Origin: Actinomycetota bacterium
GTDB taxonomy: Bacteria > Actinomycetota > Humimicrobiia > Humimicrobiales > Humimicrobiaceae
Direction: 5' to 3'
DNA: 9,454 nucleotides
NCBI GenBank assembly: GCA_016932375.1
Contig: JAFGDA010000156.1
Span: forward strand, 1-9,454
Numbering within the stretch: the stretch's first letter is position 1; the number at the start of each line of letters is the position of its first letter. Below, one piece after another: positions 1 to 5,102 of this stretch. The notes under the pieces are model-generated. The model saw only the letters and a program-made list of their open reading frames with translations, ran no database searches and was not told where the DNA came from. Made by a program: the position numbers and the translations under genes.

Positions 1-26
1 ATATTAGTGAATACTATTGAAAAGTA

Positions 27-56
27 GTTGACAAAACTGTCAACAAATATTTAAAT
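27..56 (+). promoter_or_regulatory. Candidate operator overlapping a promoter upstream of the HAMP protein
   Basis: GTTGACA (27-33) and TGTCAAC (38-44) form a perfect 7-bp inverted repeat around the 4-nt spacer AAAC. The left arm contains a perfect -35 hexamer TTGACA (28-33), and 17 nt later lies TTAAAT (51-56), which matches 4 of 6 bases of the -10 consensus. A short dyad over a -35 box is a common repressor-operator arrangement. No regulator gene is seen nearby in the window. A simple RNA hairpin is the alternative. Confidence 0.4.
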
Positions 57-74
57 TAACTTAAGAGAAAAGCG

Positions 75-176
75 ATGCTGGATATATGCCGATTGAATTC
101 AGTATGGAAATATGCGGTGAGAACGGCAATACATGCAAATATTTTGCAACATTTAAATAGCCTGACCCTTATATGA
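75..176 (+). CDS. Possible 33-aa leader ORF translationally coupled to the HAMP protein
   Basis: An ATG-initiated ORF of 33 codons begins MLDICRLNSVWK and ends at TGA 174-176, so its stop overlaps the downstream ATG (173-175) as ATGA. That overlap is the classic geometry for translational coupling. It matters here because the HAMP gene has no Shine-Dalgarno sequence of its own: the preceding bases are CCTGACCCTTAT. A purine-rich stretch (AAGAGAAAAG, about 63-72) lies close before the small ORF's ATG and could serve as a weak ribosome site. The product matches no family I recognise. The segment WKYAVRTAIHA faintly resembles the start of Rrf2-type regulators, but it is too short to call. It may be a chance ORF, a coupling leader or a decayed gene. 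Confidence 0.3.
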   Translation: MLDICRLNSVWKYAVRTAIHANILQHLNSLTLI

Positions 177-595
177 GAAAATATATTTTAAAGATTAAGT
201 CAAAAATATGGTCCGGTCTCTGTATATACATAAAACTGGGAGTAATCCTGATGATGATTGCCAGTATTTCAATGGCCTCAGGGTCGCTATTGAGCTGGCT
301 GGTAATATTCAGGGTGGAACACTACCAGCAGGGAAAGATGGTATTGTTTACAACCATGTATGGCGGTGTTATTAACCTGGTTTCGGCTATAGGCACTCTT
401 GTATTATTGGATATCTGCTTCTTTAAAAGAATATATAACCTGAACAGGGAGATAAGGAAAATAGAATACGGAAAAGACCTGGCAGCAAGACTCACTGTTA
501 CGGGAAATGATGAAATATCTTTGCTAACAAGAACCATAAACAATATTCTTGAGTATGCCAGCCAGTGGCAATCCGGGGAAAAAAGCAAGGAGTGA
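173..595 (+). CDS. Small membrane protein: two TM helices plus a HAMP-like signalling module
   Basis: The 140-aa product has a basic N-terminus (MRKYILKIKSK), a hydrophobic segment at about 18-46, a second at about 58-83 and a cytoplasmic tail. The tail (about 84-130) looks like HAMP: a first amphipathic helix (LNREIRKIEYGKDLAARL), a connector, then the conserved acidic turn GNDEISLLTRTINNIL leading into helix 2. HAMP domains relay conformational change from a membrane sensor to a GGDEF, HD-GYP, kinase or MCP output. Here the periplasmic part is only about a dozen residues and the protein ends right after HAMP, so both sensor and output are missing. It may be a relic of a larger receptor or a partner protein that modulates one. 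The start is uncertain: no SD is visible, but an in-frame TAG at 158-160 limits upstream extension and the ATG overlaps the stop of a 33-aa ORF. The usual HAMP helix-1 proline is absent. Confidence 0.75.
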   Translation: MRKYILKIKSKIWSGLCIYIKLGVILMMIASISMASGSLLSWLVIFRVEHYQQGKMVLFTTMYGGVINLVSAIGTLVLLDICFFKRIYNLNREIRKIEYGKDLAARLTVTGNDEISLLTRTINNILEYASQWQSGEKSKE

Positions 596-666
596 TTAAA
601 AGTAAAGGAATTGTGTTGTAAAGGGATCGCAAATATCCTGAAAGGGTATCATATTCATGATTTTTA

Positions 667-1236
667 CTAATTTATCGAAAAGTCATGCTGGATATATTTC
701 AGCTTTAAAAACCTTGAAATGCTCCCGTAATCTATTTTAAGAAGCTGTTCAGGGTCAAGATAGTTATCAATGTATATTACTCCAAAATGAAGATGGCTGC
801 TTTCGTTTGAGGGGTCATCTTTTGCCCCTATGGATGCAATGACTTCACCCTGGCGGACCGGTTCCCCTCTTGAAACATAAATACTGGAAAGGTTTAGGTA
901 AGTGGTCCTTATTTTTTCGTTGTGTTTTATGACAACCGTCCTTCCTCCTGTGGGAGAAAACCCTGTATAGGATACCACCCCGTTTCCTGACGCTTTTACT
1001 TTCTGCCCCGGATGGCCTTCTATATCGATTCCAGTATGTTTCCTGAAAATATTTTTTTTATAATCAAAATAGGTCTCCCTGAAAGAGGTTATTATTTTCC
1101 CGTCAAGGGGAATGATGAATGGTCTTTTTAAATACTCTTTCCCTGAAATAGACCCTGAATCACCGGGATAAAGCAGGCCGGGATGAACTGCCAGCAATAA
1201 GGATAGAACAAGGATGAAAGAAAAAACCTTTTTCAT
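667..1236 (-). CDS. Secreted M23 family (LytM-like) peptidase with a His-to-Asn change in the catalytic core
   Basis: M23 proteins are zinc metallopeptidases cutting peptidoglycan cross-links, or catalytically dead activators of amidases. Residues are numbered from the upstream ATG (1278). I place the start at M15 (ATG at 1236) because GGAAG lies 4 nt upstream and the product then begins with a clean signal peptide, MKKVFSFILVLSLLLA; the upstream ATG has no SD. The mature part carries HTGID (H81, D85), the beta-rich core GQKVKASGNGVVSYTG, and the closing SHLHFG (H162, H164). The three zinc ligands are therefore present. The normally invariant histidine of YxHLS, equivalent to LytM H260, is Asn129 here (TTYLNLSS). 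This predicts low or altered activity. At about 189 aa it has little beyond the M23 core and a short N-terminal region; no LysM or coiled coil is visible. It converges on the HAMP gene and diverges from the aldolase gene. Confidence 0.88.
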   Translation of the reverse strand: MKKVFSFILVLSLLLAVHPGLLYPGDSGSISGKEYLKRPFIIPLDGKIITSFRETYFDYKKNIFRKHTGIDIEGHPGQKVKASGNGVVSYTGFSPTGGRTVVIKHNEKIRTTYLNLSSIYVSRGEPVRQGEVIASIGAKDDPSNESSHLHFGVIYIDNYLDPEQLLKIDYGSISRFLKLKYIQHDFSIN

Positions 1237-1453
1237 AAATCTTCCGGAATTTATTTTTTTAAGAATATGTATATTCAATTATTTTTTTCATATTTTTTCT
1301 TTTTATTCAATAATTAGGCCTTTTTTTAATGGGTATAACGATTTACAGGTATATATGTACCAGGATCGCCCGGGCAATAATCCTGCATATGTATTATAGC
1401 ATTAATGACAATTAATATAAATACTTATATATGTAAATATGTCTTTCATTTGT

Positions 1454-1482
1454 TTTACTAAATAGAAATTAAACCTTATAAT
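1454..1482 (+). promoter_or_regulatory. Sigma70-type promoter for the class I aldolase gene
   Basis: TTTACT (1454-1459, 4 of 6 matches to TTGACA) is followed after exactly 17 nt by a perfect TATAAT (1477-1482). Transcription would begin around 1490, leaving a short leader before the SD at 1515-1521. The -10 lies in CCTTATAATATTAAAA, which recurs exactly upstream of the DUF3048 gene. Confidence 0.6.
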
Positions 1483-1514
1483 ATTAAAAGAATATTTGAT
1501 TAAATTTTTAATAT

Positions 1515-1521
1515 GAGGAGG
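1515..1521 (+). promoter_or_regulatory. Strong Shine-Dalgarno site of the aldolase gene
   Basis: GAGGAGG lies 5 nt before the ATG at 1527. It is the best ribosome-binding match in the window and fixes the aldolase start. Confidence 0.85.
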
Positions 1522-1526
1522 AACCT

Positions 1527-2447
1527 ATGAATGACAGGATAAGGGAAATACTGTCATGGTACAGCAGCGAATCCCCGGGCACCATAAGGAACATTTACAA
1601 TATCCTTATGCACGGCAAACTGGGTGGAACGGGAAAGATGGTGATACTCCCGGTGGACCAGGGTTTTGAACACGGGCCTGCAAGGAGCTTTGCGCCCAAT
1701 CCGGCAGGATATGATCCGGAATATCATGTAAGGCTTGCAGTTGATGCCGGTTTAAATGCACATGCTGCCCCGCCGGGCTCCATAGAGATGATTGCAAGGG
1801 AGTATGCAGGCCGGATACCTCTCATACTGAAAGCCAACAGCCATGATGTGCTTGAAACAAGCCCGGACCCTGTACCTGCGATGACGGCAAGTGCAGATGA
1901 TGCCATAAGGCTTGGTTGTGCAGCAATCGGCTATACGATTTATCCCGGGAGCAGTCATTTTAAGGTTATGTATGAGGAAGTCAAAAAGTCGGCCGCAGAA
2001 GCGAGGGAAAAAGGCCTTGCGGTTGTAATCTGGTCCTATCCGAGAGGATCGGGACTGTCCAAAGCGGGAGAGACGGCCATTGATGTAGTTGCATATGCTG
2101 CCCAGATTGCGGCACAGCTTGGAGCACACCTGATAAAAGTCAAACCTCCAACAGGACATATAGAGCTGGAAGAAGCGGCAAAGGTATATGAAAAATATGG
2201 GATTCCCATAAGCACCCTGGCCGACCGGATAAAACATGTGGTCCAGAGCGCATTTGATGGTAAAAGGATTGTAATATTTTCAGGGGGGCCGGCAAAAGCA
2301 CGCGAAGACGTCATGGAAGAGATAAGGCAGTTAAAAAAAGGAGGGGCCTTTGGTTCCATAATAGGCAGGAACACCTTCCAGAGGCCGAGGGAAGAAGCAC
2401 TGGATTTGTTAAAAGAGATACTTGATATATACCTGGAAAACAGGTAA
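1527..2447 (+). CDS. fbaB: Class I fructose-1,6-bisphosphate aldolase, FbaB/DhnA (archaeal) type
   Basis: The enzyme reversibly joins or splits fructose-1,6-bisphosphate to and from dihydroxyacetone phosphate and glyceraldehyde-3-phosphate in cytosolic glycolysis/gluconeogenesis, through a Schiff base on lysine and without metal. At 306 aa it is a full TIM barrel of this family. Visible landmarks: VDQGFEHGP with Asp44 after barrel strand 1; WSYPRG with Trp169, Tyr171 and Arg173, whose spacing matches the Trp/Tyr/Arg triad of the Thermoproteus tenax enzyme; LIKVKPP with the Schiff-base lysine, most likely Lys204 (Lys206 less likely); and C-terminal phosphate-binding loops SGGPAK (252-257) and IIGRNTFQRP (278-287). 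It has its own promoter and strong SD and is followed by a 333-bp gap before the mutarotase gene, so it is probably monocistronic. Relatives use other phosphorylated sugars, or act as ADH synthase (2-amino-3,7-dideoxy-D-threo-hept-6-ulosonate) in archaeal aromatic biosynthesis. The plain aldolase role is favoured by the WSYPRG and VDQGFEHGP sequences. Confidence 0.9.
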   Translation: MNDRIREILSWYSSESPGTIRNIYNILMHGKLGGTGKMVILPVDQGFEHGPARSFAPNPAGYDPEYHVRLAVDAGLNAHAAPPGSIEMIAREYAGRIPLILKANSHDVLETSPDPVPAMTASADDAIRLGCAAIGYTIYPGSSHFKVMYEEVKKSAAEAREKGLAVVIWSYPRGSGLSKAGETAIDVVAYAAQIAAQLGAHLIKVKPPTGHIELEEAAKVYEKYGIPISTLADRIKHVVQSAFDGKRIVIFSGGPAKAREDVMEEIRQLKKGGAFGSIIGRNTFQRPREEALDLLKEILDIYLENR

Positions 2448-2459
2448 CAATGAGGTAAC

Positions 2460-2511
2460 TTCCCTGTAGTATTATCCGGCAGGGAACTGGCCTGTTCCAA
2501 TATTGTCCCTG
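2460..2511 (+). promoter_or_regulatory. Cluster of mutually exclusive hairpins after the aldolase gene
   Basis: CAGGGA(A) at 2480-2486 can pair with TTCCCTG upstream (2460-2466, 7 bp, loop 13) or with TCCCTG downstream (2506-2511, 6 bp). A third stem, GGAAC (2483-2487) with GTTCC (2494-2498, loop 6), competes with both. The arrangement resembles alternative attenuator folds, but no T-run follows, so it is not a standard intrinsic terminator. It could be the 3' end structure of the aldolase mRNA or a leader for the small ORF that follows. Confidence 0.35.
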
Positions 2512-2534
2512 ATAATACCCCGTTATGGTGACTG

Positions 2535-2704
2535 ATGGGGATTAAAGATAAAAAAATGATTGCTGAAATTAAAAATCTTGCAAAAAAATCATAAATAATA
2601 TCAATGATGCACTTGAAGAAGAATTCATGTCACTTAAAAGTGACGCTGATGAAATGTTCAGCAAATCAGGAGAAGATATGGATAAAAAACTAATAGGCGC
2701 TTAA
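2535..2704 (+). pseudogene. Small ORF (about 56 aa) interrupted by a -1 shift at an A7 run
   Basis: ATG at 2535 opens a frame reading MGIKDKKMIAEIKNLAKKS that stops at TAA 2592-2594. Shifting back one base inside the A7 run (2582-2588) gives an uninterrupted continuation, KIINNINDALEEEFMSLKSD onward, ending LIGA at TAA 2702-2704. The joined product is a highly charged, predicted all-helical protein of about 56 residues, and the two halves have matching composition. The simplest reading is loss of one A from an original A8 (pseudogene or sequencing error). The 7-mer in frame is A AAA AAA, a classic -1 slippery sequence, so programmed or transcriptional slippage is possible. No clear SD precedes the ATG. 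I recognise no family. Confidence 0.4.
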
Positions 2705-2780
2705 AACATCAAATAAAAATAATGATTTTTAAATAGCTAAAGAGCGGTTTTAAAAAAATCCTGGTTTTTGGAGGAATGTT
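2705..2780. other. AT-rich leader before the mutarotase gene
   Basis: This stretch contains an AT-only dyad AAAAAT-AATG-ATTTTT and an SD, GGAGG (2770-2774), 6 nt before the ATG at 2781. No well-spaced -35/-10 pair stands out, so the promoter of the three-gene set is not resolved. Confidence 0.5.
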
Positions 2781-3104
2781 ATGAAAAGATATGGATCGGT
2801 ACTGAAACTCAGGCCGGAAAAACTTGAGGAATACAGGGAGCTTCATGATAACATCTGGCCCGAAGCTGCTGAAATAATACGGCAGTGCAATATAAGGAAT
2901 TACTCTATTTATTACAAGGATGGGTTCCTTTTTGCATATTTTGAGTATATTGGAGAAAATTTTGAAGCTGACATGGAAAAAATGGCGGCAAACCCCATAA
3001 GCCAGAAGTGGTGGGATATATGCGAGCCCATGCAGATCCCACTGGAGACAAGGAAAGAAGGCGAATGGTGGGCATACATGGATGAAGTTTTCCACCAGGA
3101 TTAG
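2781..3104 (+). CDS. rhaM: L-rhamnose mutarotase family protein (RhaM/DUF718)
   Basis: RhaM interconverts the alpha and beta anomers of L-rhamnose in the cytoplasm, feeding the anomer used by the isomerase. The 107-aa length matches the E. coli enzyme (104 aa), and it is a single dimeric ferredoxin-like domain. Recognisable family positions are Tyr18 and His22 in EYRELHDNIWPE (His22 corresponds to the catalytic acid/base), Tyr41 in RNYSIY, the Trp77-Trp78 pair in QKWWDI, and the C-terminal EVF. The start is fixed by GGAGG 6 nt upstream. It is the first gene of a likely operon with the URO-D-like gene (52 nt on) and the DUF2099-like gene. No other rhamnose genes are in the window, and family members can act on L-fucose or other sugars, so the exact sugar is not settled. 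Confidence 0.9.
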   Translation: MKRYGSVLKLRPEKLEEYRELHDNIWPEAAEIIRQCNIRNYSIYYKDGFLFAYFEYIGENFEADMEKMAANPISQKWWDICEPMQIPLETRKEGEWWAYMDEVFHQD

Positions 3105-3122
3105 GGAAGGGATTAAATTTTG

Positions 3123-3146
3123 TTAAAGCCTTATGCAAGGCTTTAA
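3123..3146 (+). repeat. Perfect 10-bp intercistronic hairpin between rhaM and the URO-D-like gene
   Basis: TTAAAGCCTT (3123-3132), loop ATGC (3133-3136) and AAGGCTTTAA (3137-3146) form a perfect 10-bp stem. It is followed by AAAGGGG and the URO-D-like ATG at 3157, not by a T-run. It is therefore more likely an mRNA stability or processing element, or a translation-modulating hairpin, than a terminator. An in-frame ATG lies in its loop at 3133. Confidence 0.6.
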
Positions 3147-3147
3147 A

Positions 3148-3159
3148 AAGGGGAAAATG
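3148..3159 (+). promoter_or_regulatory. Ribosome site deciding the start of the URO-D-like gene
   Basis: The run AAGGGG (3148-3153) lies 3 nt before ATG 3157. The earlier in-frame ATG at 3133 has no SD and sits in a hairpin loop. Initiation at 3157 also gives the family-typical N-terminus MNSRERVRRILDHK. Confidence 0.6.
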
Positions 3160-4401
3160 AATTCAAGGGAAAGAGTAAGAAGGATACTGGATCATAAGAC
3201 AGCGGACCGTATCCCCATAGACCTGGGCAGCATGAGGTCTTCGGGTATTTCAACTATTGCCTATAATAACCTTAAAAAGAAGCTTGGTATTGAAAATGCC
3301 AGCCAGTCGAGAATGTACGATTTTATCCAGCAGCTTGCTTTCCCTGATGAACAAATAATGAAACTGTTCAATGTGGATGTCATTGATGCCGGCCAGGGTT
3401 TCCTTAAGCTGGAAGAAGACTGGAAAGACTGGACCTTGAATGACGGGTCAGGATGCCGTATTCCGGCATTTTTAAATATTGAAATAGATCGTAATGGAAC
3501 AGTATATCTTCTGCATCCGGATGGCACCCGTCTCGGCAGAAAACCGGTATCCTCCTTTTATGTTGACCAGTGCTACTGGATCTGGGGGGATCTTCCTTCC
3601 ATACCCGCAAAATTTGATGACACCGAGCTGTCAAAGCATGTCTGGGCAGTGCCATCGCCTCCCTCGCATCTTGATATATTTAATGAGGAACAATTTGAGG
3701 AATTTGTATCGGGAATAAGGGACCTGTATGAAAATACGGAGTATTCAATAGTGCTGTCAGTAGGATGCAATATGTTTGAGACCGGGACCTTTTTGCGGGG
3801 CCTGGCTAATTTTATGATTGATGCTTATACAGATAAAAAGGGCACAGCTTATCTTCTTGACAGGTTGGTGGAAGGTAACCTTGTCAAACTGGAGAAAATA
3901 ATAAGTGGAGTTGGGGAGTATGTCGACCTGCTCCAGTTCGGCGATGACCTGGGCGGCCAGAGTGGTCCTTTCATGTCACCTGATATCTATAAGGAGGTAT
4001 TTAAGCCCAGGCATAAGAAAATGTGGGATTTTGTCCATGATAATAGCAACTGCAGGGTTTTTTTGCATTCCTGCGGGTCTATCTATGAACTTTTACCGGG
4101 ACTTATTGATGCCGGCCTGGATGTGCTGAATCCTGTCCAGACTACCTCAAGGGATATGGAGCCGGAAAGGCTTAAAAAACAATTTGGCAGGGATATCATC
4201 TTCTGGGGAGGTGGATGCAATACAAGGGATGTACTGTCATCAGGGACACCCGGGCAGGTAAGGGAAGACGTGAAAAGAAGGATTGATGTGCTCGGAAAAG
4301 ACGGGGGAATGGTATTTAACCAGATCCATAATATCCTGGCAGATGTGCCCCCTGAAAACATTATAGCCATGTTTGAAGCAGCATATGAATCTGGCAGGTA
4401 A
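3157..4401 (+). CDS. Uroporphyrinogen decarboxylase (URO-D) superfamily protein, MtaA/CmuA-like methyltransferase type
   Basis: The 414-aa product is a URO-D-fold TIM barrel. The superfamily holds true heme-pathway decarboxylases and Zn-dependent methyltransferases (MtaA, MtbA, CmuA) that move methyl groups to or from corrinoid proteins or thiols. The N-terminus MNSRERVRRILDHKTADRIPIDLG is typical of the non-heme branch. Toward the C-terminus, HSCGS (His304, Cys306) and GGGCNT (Cys354) reproduce the HxC...C zinc-thiol motif of methyltransferases, with FGDDLGGQSGPFMSP and NQIHNILADVPPENI as further family landmarks. The full length is intact. A methyltransferase or related role is thus more likely than heme synthesis, and no heme gene is nearby. 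The substrate is unknown and no corrinoid protein or reductive activator lies in the window. It follows rhaM by 52 nt and precedes the DUF2099-like gene by 19 nt, which suggests one transcript. Such genes are often seen among anaerobe sugar-catabolism clusters (general knowledge, not shown here). Confidence 0.85.
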   Translation: MNSRERVRRILDHKTADRIPIDLGSMRSSGISTIAYNNLKKKLGIENASQSRMYDFIQQLAFPDEQIMKLFNVDVIDAGQGFLKLEEDWKDWTLNDGSGCRIPAFLNIEIDRNGTVYLLHPDGTRLGRKPVSSFYVDQCYWIWGDLPSIPAKFDDTELSKHVWAVPSPPSHLDIFNEEQFEEFVSGIRDLYENTEYSIVLSVGCNMFETGTFLRGLANFMIDAYTDKKGTAYLLDRLVEGNLVKLEKIISGVGEYVDLLQFGDDLGGQSGPFMSPDIYKEVFKPRHKKMWDFVHDNSNCRVFLHSCGSIYELLPGLIDAGLDVLNPVQTTSRDMEPERLKKQFGRDIIFWGGGCNTRDVLSSGTPGQVREDVKRRIDVLGKDGGMVFNQIHNILADVPPENIIAMFEAAYESGR

Positions 4402-4420
4402 ATCAGGCAAGAGTATTTAA

Positions 4421-4906
4421 TTGATCAGTAGAAAAGTCGAAAAATTCCATAAAGTTATCAGGGACCAGCATGGCTCCATTTCCAATGACCTTCATATAAC
4501 AAGGAAAGCAGGGGCACTGGTGGCCATATCCAGCGGCAGGGTAATTGCCATGGAAGAACCTGTGGTAAAATACTGCCCCCTTTTTAAGGCCCTTTTTTCT
4601 TCAGGTGAGCTAACCGGAAGTTCCATAGAAGAAAGGTTCATAAAACAGGCAAGGGAATACGGGATGTTCAAACCTGGAAGGAAGGTAATCGACGGGAAAA
4701 TAACCGTACCTTTCGGGGCTTCGGAAATGATGATGTTTGCGCTAAAGCGGGATATTGTGGATACCGCAGTTGTAGCCTGCGAGGGAACGGGTACGGTTAT
4801 GGTGCATGTGCCGGAAGTAGTCCAGGGCATAGGCGCATACATGAATGGTATTTTTTATACCTCTCCCATACCCGGTGTCATTGAACGGCCCTTGCCCCTG
4901 ATTTAG
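4421..4906 (+). CDS. DUF2099 / methanogenesis-marker-8-like protein, apparently N-terminal portion only
   Basis: The 161-aa product carries motifs I associate with DUF2099 (putative methanogenesis marker 8, function unknown): VKYCPLFKALF (about 49-59), a REYGMF block (about 98-103), VPFGASEMMMFAL, ACEGTGTVMVH and EVVQGIGAYMNGIF, then PIPGVIERP near the end. Family members as I recall them run to roughly 260 aa. This one stops at TAG 4904-4906 just after the PIPxVIE segment, and neither other forward frame continues it, so the C-terminal part is missing. The start is a TTG at 4421 directly after an in-frame TAA (4418-4420), with only weak AAGAG 7 nt upstream; no ATG occurs before residue 44. 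It lies 19 nt after the URO-D-like gene, suggesting co-transcription. Whether it is a functional short form or a truncated gene is unresolved. Confidence 0.7.
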   Translation: MISRKVEKFHKVIRDQHGSISNDLHITRKAGALVAISSGRVIAMEEPVVKYCPLFKALFSSGELTGSSIEERFIKQAREYGMFKPGRKVIDGKITVPFGASEMMMFALKRDIVDTAVVACEGTGTVMVHVPEVVQGIGAYMNGIFYTSPIPGVIERPLPLI

Positions 4907-4928
4907 GAAAAGATACAATAAGTTTTCA

Positions 4929-4954
4929 TCAGGTTACCTCATCAACTTACCTGA
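4929..4954 (+). terminator. Weak hairpin downstream of the DUF2099-like gene
   Basis: TCAGGT (4929-4934) pairs with ACCTGA (4949-4954) over a 14-nt loop. There is no adjacent T-run; a TTTTT appears only about 23 nt further on. At best it is a weak transcript end, placed plausibly before the promoter at 5005-5033. Confidence 0.2.
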
Positions 4955-5004
4955 CATATCCTTGCTGGCAAAGAATATTTTTCAATAATGAAAGAGTAGC
5001 CGGG

Positions 5005-5033
5005 GTTAAAAAGAGCCGGAAATATAGTATAAT
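5005..5033 (+). promoter_or_regulatory. Promoter for the Ig/DNRLRE-like lipoprotein
   Basis: A perfect -10 TATAAT (5028-5033) stands 17 nt after the weak -35 GTTAAA (5005-5010). Transcription would begin near 5040, just ahead of the purine-rich GGACGGGG at 5052-5059. It marks a separate transcription unit from the upstream three-gene set. Confidence 0.45.
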
Positions 5034-5051
5034 CTTTAAAATTATAAATTA

Positions 5052-5069
5052 GGACGGGGCAATATCATT
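5052..5069 (+). promoter_or_regulatory. Ribosome site and probable non-AUG (ATT) start of the lipoprotein gene
   Basis: GGACGGGG (5052-5059) is followed 7 nt later by ATT at 5067, in frame with ATG 5103. The intervening 12 codons encode TGKKAYIVIVV after the initiator, which is exactly the basic n-region and start of the hydrophobic core that the ATG-initiated form lacks. The frame is open back to TAA 5037-5039 and contains no ATG, GTG or TTG before 5103. Confidence 0.45.
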
Positions 5070-5102
5070 ACAGGGAAAAAGGCATACATCGTTATTGTAG
5101 TT

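Larger units (their letters stand above)
67..697. repeat. Imperfect 21-bp direct repeat flanking the HAMP gene
   Basis: Positions 67-87 and 677-697 share 19 of 21 bases, including an exact 13-mer ATGCTGGATATAT (75-87 and 685-697). The two copies lie 610 bp apart on either side of the HAMP ORF. The right copy is inside the 3' end of the minus-strand M23 gene and encodes part of YIQHDF. On the same strand the left copy would encode YIQHRF. It could be a remnant of a duplicated gene end, a recombination scar or chance. Confidence 0.35.
1237..1526. other. Divergent AT-rich intergenic region
   Basis: This 290-bp gap separates the minus-strand M23 gene from the plus-strand aldolase gene, so it should hold promoters in both directions. 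A strong plus-strand promoter is visible at 1454-1482. For the M23 gene only a bare minus-strand TATAAT (plus 1393-1398) is seen, with no good -35. A 61-codon ORF on the plus strand (from 1214) has the Phe/Ile/Tyr-rich composition of AT-rich non-coding DNA and no ribosome site, so I do not annotate it. Confidence 0.6.

Noticed and set aside
623..666. Bidirectional terminator between the HAMP and M23 genes
   Set aside because: Only short stems such as ATATCC/GGGTAT with a G-U pair are present, and the T-run lies too far from them.
1237..1278. Upstream start of the M23 gene (ATG at 1278)
   Set aside because: No SD precedes it, and it would put 14 extra residues before a clean MKKVFSF signal peptide that has GGAAG upstream.
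1214..1399. 61-codon plus-strand ORF in the divergent intergenic region
   Set aside because: It overlaps the M23 signal-peptide region, has no SD, and is Phe/Ile/Tyr-rich as expected from AT-rich spacer.
1752..2500. Long minus-strand ORFs (161 and 154 codons) opposite the aldolase gene
   Set aside because: They lie antisense to a clearly conserved enzyme, lack ribosome sites, and have compositions typical of shadow frames.
3133..3156. Upstream ATG as start of the URO-D-like gene
   Set aside because: It lies in a hairpin loop with no SD. The start at 3157 has an adjacent purine run and gives the family-typical N-terminus.
3157..4401. True uroporphyrinogen decarboxylase (HemE) of heme synthesis
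   Set aside because: The N-terminus and the HxC...C zinc motif match the methyltransferase-like branch, and no heme genes are nearby.
4907..5000. Frameshifted continuation of the DUF2099-like gene
   Set aside because: The other two forward frames stop at once around 4890-4910 and show no family motifs.
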